Assembly (NCBI GenBank): GCA_973895155.1
Contig: OZ316898.1
Span: forward strand, 5,084,001 to 5,148,000
DNA from: Marsupella aquatica
Taxonomy: Eukaryota; Marchantiophyta
Reading direction: 5' to 3'
DNA: 64,000 bases
Below the pieces are notes generated by a model. The model worked only from the letters and a program-made list of their open reading frames with translations, was not told the DNA's origin and ran no database searches. Made by a program: the position numbers and the translations under genes. This document shows positions 60,454 to 64,000 of the stretch, piece by piece (the stretch's first letter is position 1; each line of letters begins with the position of its first letter).

Positions 60454-60769
60454 GCACTCAGCACCCTGTCATTTTATTAATTGCAAGTGAAAAATACACT
60501 TCCTGTTAAGGATTTCACCCCCGACTGTACTTGCCAAAATACGTAACGTTCCAAAAAAACAAAAAAACAAAAAATATAGGTGCCTGAGTCATGTACCTAT
60601 TCTCAAGTGAATGAGACAAAATTCCTAAATGTTTGAGGGTGTCAACTCCTCCGCTGTCCTCACATGTACTGCCTCTGCATGTACATCCATGACCATATCA
60701 GAGTCCAATCATGTATAGTCATAGACACAGGTGCCAGGTGCGAGACCGGTGTGAGATGTCCTCATCTTA
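60454..60769. other. Spacer between TNP2-like and F-box-like genes
   Basis: No gene seen. It would hold the TNP2 promoter on the minus strand and the 3' end of the next gene. Confidence 0.4.
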
Positions 60770-61339
60770 CTACCACATCAAATACGGATACCAATCTTGT
60801 TGTCGATGCCACTCAGCCCTGAGGTACTCAGGCATGTACATTAAGTCATCAAGGTCTAAACCCTGCTCATGCCATGGTGGTCTTCGATCCGTGCCTACAA
60901 GCAGTGGCAGCAGTGCCCTCCATGGTGCACATGTTGCTACCAAGTCCCTCCACTGGGTACTAATTAGTCTATATTTGCAGATATCTTGTGCGCCAGACAC
61001 CACAAGAACCCTCGGCCAGACATGTGTAAGAACTATATCATCTGCCAAATCAGGCAACAAGGAACCACCTACAGCATCGTGCTTGTCTAACTCATCTGCT
61101 GAAAAGTAAATGTCCTCTTCCGACTGTGCATCCTCATTCACCACAGCATTCACAACACATCCAAGGTCTGCAGGCATTATCTCGGATGGAGCTACACTCT
61201 GTCTGGTTACCAATCCACACAAGTAAGCCCAAGCAGTAGCCATGCACGATGCAACCCGTAGGAGGACCCTACACAGGGCCTGACGGTCTGGAAGAGGCAG
61301 CATACCCACCAAAGTCTTCAGCCAAACAGAGCCCAGCAA
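60770..61339 (-). CDS. F-box-like protein in the CACTA element
   Basis: An uninterrupted 189-codon ORF. The pattern LLPDLADDIVLTHVWPRVL followed by CKYRLISTQWRDLVATC fits an F-box, with the conserved LPD, WP and W positions. Residues 1-100 are unplaced and include an acidic stretch. The C-terminus has paired Trp (EWHRQQDWYPYLMW). The protein at 37527-38075 has the same core. It may recruit SCF ubiquitin ligase. Inside the transposon it lies between TNP2 and the BRCT gene on the same strand; whether it is cargo depends on the unseen right end. Confidence 0.5.
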   Translation of the reverse strand: MLGSVWLKTLVGMLPLPDRQALCRVLLRVASCMATAWAYLCGLVTRQSVAPSEIMPADLGCVVNAVVNEDAQSEEDIYFSADELDKHDAVGGSLLPDLADDIVLTHVWPRVLVVSGAQDICKYRLISTQWRDLVATCAPWRALLPLLVGTDRRPPWHEQGLDLDDLMYMPEYLRAEWHRQQDWYPYLMW

Positions 61340-61479
61340 GTAGATTCACAGTCACACCCCACGCAGCAGGAAACAACAATCACTTCAACTGCGACCAACC
61401 ATGACAAGATGAGTTAGTTCAAGGATCACATTTATTACAAAATTGTGATTTATACAAAAATATGAGGGACTCCTACTCC

Positions 61480-62343
61480 TCACTCTCTCCCACCTTTGCT
61501 AAGCATACATCTCCGCTGAATCTTGGAGGGCCAGGCCTCAAAAATATCAAAGTCCCAAGCATTCTGTCGCTTCCCTCTAGCTGCTGATTCCAGAAGCCAA
61601 TCAGGGGAAAGCACCCAAAGATTGTTGTTCATGACAAAATCACGCACTGTTGTCTTAAAGAATTTTCTGCATATTTTCATGTATGACAGACCTACAACAT
61701 GAGTGGAGGTTTCTGTTAGACTCTCCTCCACTGTCCCACCTAGCTCAACAACTATAGACTTGTACAGTCTGCACTTAGTCTCCCCAATTCCTTCTTCTGC
61801 AAATACCACACTGAACCCCTTCATAATGGTATTTCTCTCCTTGCCATGCTCATTCAATATAGCATCTGCACGCATAGGATGGTGTCCTATGTTGACAACA
61901 GGTCCATATTGGACAGAAGCAAAGTTGGGTTTCTCTGCCGCTGCTTCATAGGCTTCCTTTTCAGCCAAAGCCTCTGTAGTGGCCTCCTCACTCTCCCACA
62001 ACTCATATTGCTCAGTACTCTGTACACACCTATGTTTAACAGAATCGGTCAGCCAAGAGACTTCAACTACTTTTAGACCTTGGTTGGTAATGGCAGAATC
62101 AATGAAGGACCATGACCACTTGTTCATCACATCCAGCCATGTCCCCGCAACAACATGTGTAGTCTGTGGAGTGATGTCCTTGACTTCAGTCCCATGGAAC
62201 TCTGAGAATCGTTTTTGTACGATTGGCCAACTCACTTGGGTGAACCCATAGTGGCCAGGAATCAAAATGGCTTTGATTCCAGCCAACAGAGGCGGGTGGT
62301 CAACATTTGTACGTTTCCTAGAGGCCATGTACACACGGGCCAC
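61480..62343 (-). CDS. Tandem BRCT-domain protein in the CACTA element
   Basis: An intact 287-codon ORF. The first BRCT-like domain (about 20-115) has ITPQTTHVVAG, the SWSF stretch and VVEVSWLTDSVKHR. The second (about 170-265) has MKGFSVVFAEEGI, VELGGTVEESL, TSTHVVGL and WVLSPDWLLESAARGKR. Conserved Trp residues of the third helix are present in both. BRCT pairs bind phosphorylated proteins, commonly in DNA-damage response and replication. It starts MARVYMASRKRTN with a basic patch that could be a nuclear signal. There is no nuclease, ligase or RING domain. It might modulate repair at excision sites; that is inference only. Confidence 0.7.
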   Translation of the reverse strand: MARVYMASRKRTNVDHPPLLAGIKAILIPGHYGFTQVSWPIVQKRFSEFHGTEVKDITPQTTHVVAGTWLDVMNKWSWSFIDSAITNQGLKVVEVSWLTDSVKHRCVQSTEQYELWESEEATTEALAEKEAYEAAAEKPNFASVQYGPVVNIGHHPMRADAILNEHGKERNTIMKGFSVVFAEEGIGETKCRLYKSIVVELGGTVEESLTETSTHVVGLSYMKICRKFFKTTVRDFVMNNNLWVLSPDWLLESAARGKRQNAWDFDIFEAWPSKIQRRCMLSKGGRE

Positions 62344-62928
62344 CTAATCACTGCAGACCGGAAGATAATGCGTTCACCTGATAATCGGAGGGCCCTTAAA
62401 ATGCTGCGTTTATAACTTGGTCCAGTCCAGTCGTCTGGTGAGTCTCTGCTCCGATTCCAAACGGGAGAAATATTGGGACAAACGTACTAGACACCTGCAA
62501 GCATGCACTTCATAGTTTGAATATGTGCCTTCACAATATTGAAGGTGACAAGTGCAATTGTTTTGTGATGCCACATACAGATGTTTCGTATGGGGGCAGA
62601 CATTCAATGAGAATACAAAATGTTGGTACACTTTAAGGGAATTCTCGCAAATTAAATAGCCTTGTAACTTATATGCTCATAATGAGAAGTCCTGATTTAA
62701 TTTAAGCAGTGTCATGTAAGTCGTGATCAAAATGATTGCAGAGTTAAAAAAGTTCCTAGAAGGCTTAAGGGGAGATTTTGAAGGCATGTACCCAGGAACA
62801 AGTAATGAACTTAGGGTACTTGTTGCCTAAGCATCCTCTCCTACAGAGGTCCTTCTTCTCAAAATTGGAATGTCTGCAATCTCCAAGGTATCCACATCAG
62901 GTGCACTATGCATGTACATTATTCAGGT
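62344..62928. other. Spacer between BRCT and PHD genes
   Basis: No gene recognised in 585 bp. It should contain the BRCT gene promoter and 3' end of the PHD gene. Confidence 0.4.
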
Positions 62929-63609
62929 TCAAAGCCAAGAAATGTGATCTCTCATGGGAGTGTGCAAAGTAGGATCTATGGCATGGCGATGACAATAGAA
63001 GATCCATCGATCAACACCATGTGCAGAGTGATCATAGATGTGTCTGTCACAAGCATAGCCTTCTGCTTGACGCTCCTTCAAACAATGAAAGTGCCACATG
63101 GTGGGACACCTAACACAGTGGACTATGTCCACCCAGAAATCTTCATCGTGCTGACCACATGCCTTGCACTTATGAAGTGGGCAAGTTGTGGCAAGATCGG
63201 GCAAACATGAAAAACAAAAGAACCTCACACAATATCTGTCAGGGCATTTCCTAACAAGTGGTGGAGCATCAACAGAGCCCTCATAAGACCCCAACTTCCC
63301 ACACTGTGCACACTTAGCCTGCTTCTCCAAACAATCAGTGCACATCCAGCCTCCTTGGTGTGCTGACGGGAGGCCCACCCCTGGACAGTTGTTTTCTGCA
63401 GCAAGGTCAGACTCCGGGTTGAGGTGGAAATGCCTCATGCAAGGGCCCTCACATATGGCTAAGTCACCACCATCGTCACAAATGGCACAACAATGAGCTG
63501 CCTTCTGGAAAATCTGACTTGCGGAGAAGTTACTACCATCTGGCCCAACTACACCTGTGTTGCTCACCTCTGTCCCCCGCTTCTTGGCTCGGATTTTAGG
63601 GCGTGCCAT
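62929..63609 (-). CDS. EDM2-like PHD zinc-finger protein in the CACTA element
   Basis: An intact 226-codon ORF starting MARPKIRAKKRG. A first PHD finger begins CAICDDGGDLAICEGPCMRH and ends with the WMCTDC pair. CAQCGKLGSYEG and a second Cys/His block follow (CVRFFCFSCLPDL, CPLHKCKACG), then CVRCPTMWHFHCL. The end, RWIFYCHRHAIDPTLHTP then RDHISW, closely resembles the end of the PHD region of plant EDM2-type proteins, as I recall that family. EDM2 binds histone marks and affects silencing and polyadenylation at transposon-containing genes. The protein lacks the later EDM2 domains (methyltransferase-like region), so it is a free-standing finger module. Confidence 0.72.
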   Translation of the reverse strand: MARPKIRAKKRGTEVSNTGVVGPDGSNFSASQIFQKAAHCCAICDDGGDLAICEGPCMRHFHLNPESDLAAENNCPGVGLPSAHQGGWMCTDCLEKQAKCAQCGKLGSYEGSVDAPPLVRKCPDRYCVRFFCFSCLPDLATTCPLHKCKACGQHDEDFWVDIVHCVRCPTMWHFHCLKERQAEGYACDRHIYDHSAHGVDRWIFYCHRHAIDPTLHTPMRDHISWL

Positions 63610-64000
63610 GCCTACGCATGAGACAGATAGTACAATTTAGCAGAGTGCACAGACAATACAATTTAGTGCAGTGTACAAAAAGTACAGTGTAGCATATAGA
63701 CTAGAGTGGCAATTGCTACTGCAATGAAATGTTCACACACATGTGCAGAGTAGACATACTTTTTGGTTTGTTGAGCCCACACTAAAAACTGATCCCCTCG
63801 TACAATAGCTCCACCTACACCTCAATTTTGTGGCTATGATTCACCAAAGGAGATCTGCAACAAGATTTAATGCATTTGAATCACATATAACAGTCGTGAC
63901 ATGTAAAACAGGCATTTTTTGAACAGGATTGGTATCAAGCAGTGTGATCAGGGTTGTAATTTATACATCCTAAATAGGCTATGATAGTGAATGAGACAAA
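63610..64000. other. Upstream region of the PHD gene, to window end
   Basis: No gene seen. Short repeats of the type ACAATACAATTTAG(C/T)GCAG occur at 63630-63675. Confidence 0.4.

Larger units (their letters stand above)
52477..64000 (-). mobile_element. CACTA (En/Spm) transposon, left part; continues beyond the window
   Basis: Begins CACTAGTAGAAACCGGGGGG at 52477, a typical CACTA terminus, inserted in the gypsy frame with TGT as the left flanking triplet. A subterminal repeat region (52500-52900) follows. Inside, TNPA-like and TNP2-like genes lie on the minus strand. To the right, still on the minus strand, are F-box-like, tandem-BRCT and EDM2-like PHD genes. No second terminus occurs before 64000, so the element exceeds 11.5 kb. 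If the three right-hand genes belong to it, they are cargo. If the true right end lies between 60.5 and 64 kb unrecognised, they would be host genes. Confidence 0.8.

Noticed and set aside
1-64000. tRNA or rRNA genes
   Set aside because: None recognised by eye on either strand. A covariance-model scan would be needed to exclude tRNAs fully.

Overview
The window is nuclear DNA of a land plant. Genes carry many short GT-AG introns. The recognisable families are plant ones: CACTA transposase with DUF4216-type exons, an EDM2-like PHD protein and an ATM-type half ABC transporter. The plant telomere heptamer TTTAGGG recurs in one GC-rich array. A SERAC1-like alpha/beta-hydrolase of the kind fused to NBS-LRR proteins in liverworts, together with the F-box-like genes, makes an early-diverging plant (perhaps a liverwort) my best guess. 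That part is inference; no ribosomal or organellar marker is present.

Layout. 1-2203: a minus-strand, coding-poor copia-type LTR element with 158-bp LTRs, the left one cut by the window edge. 2493-9733: a large hAT transposon with GC-rich arrays inside both ends, six inverted subterminal motifs, a transposase broken by four nonsense codons, and an open protein-kinase-like ORF. 10043-12111: seven-exon RPF2 gene (60S ribosome assembly), starting 310 bp from the hAT end. 14814-22206: eighteen-exon ABC half-transporter. 26027-31806, minus: an eleven-exon gene in which all splice phases agree, joining a membrane-anchored unknown region to two tandem alpha/beta-hydrolase domains. 35.7-41.0 kb, minus: an FCP1/NIF phosphatase remnant, a 71-bp tandem array, an F-box-like gene, a Ulp1 (C48) protease gene and a lysine/glutamate/alanine-repeat gene with two nonsense codons.

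41115-52476 is a Ty3/gypsy element (Tat/Athila-like gag and protease) with a 1.87-kb LTR. Its pol frame continues without frameshift for about 880 further codons of coiled-coil protein. At 52477 a CACTA transposon is inserted in that frame and runs past the end of the window; the missing gypsy 3' LTR should lie beyond it. The CACTA element carries, all on the minus strand, a TNPA-like gene, a TNP2-like transposase, and three apparent cargo genes: F-box-like, tandem BRCT, and EDM2-like PHD. Since EDM2 acts on silent chromatin in plants, this cargo could plausibly affect how the host recognises the element.

The host genes (RPF2, ABC transporter, hydrolase fusion) look intact. The mobile elements show many in-frame stops compatible with C-to-T change and few frameshifts, as expected for methylated repeats. 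Exon boundaries are read by eye from splice signals and phase and may be off by a base or so; no transcript was available.
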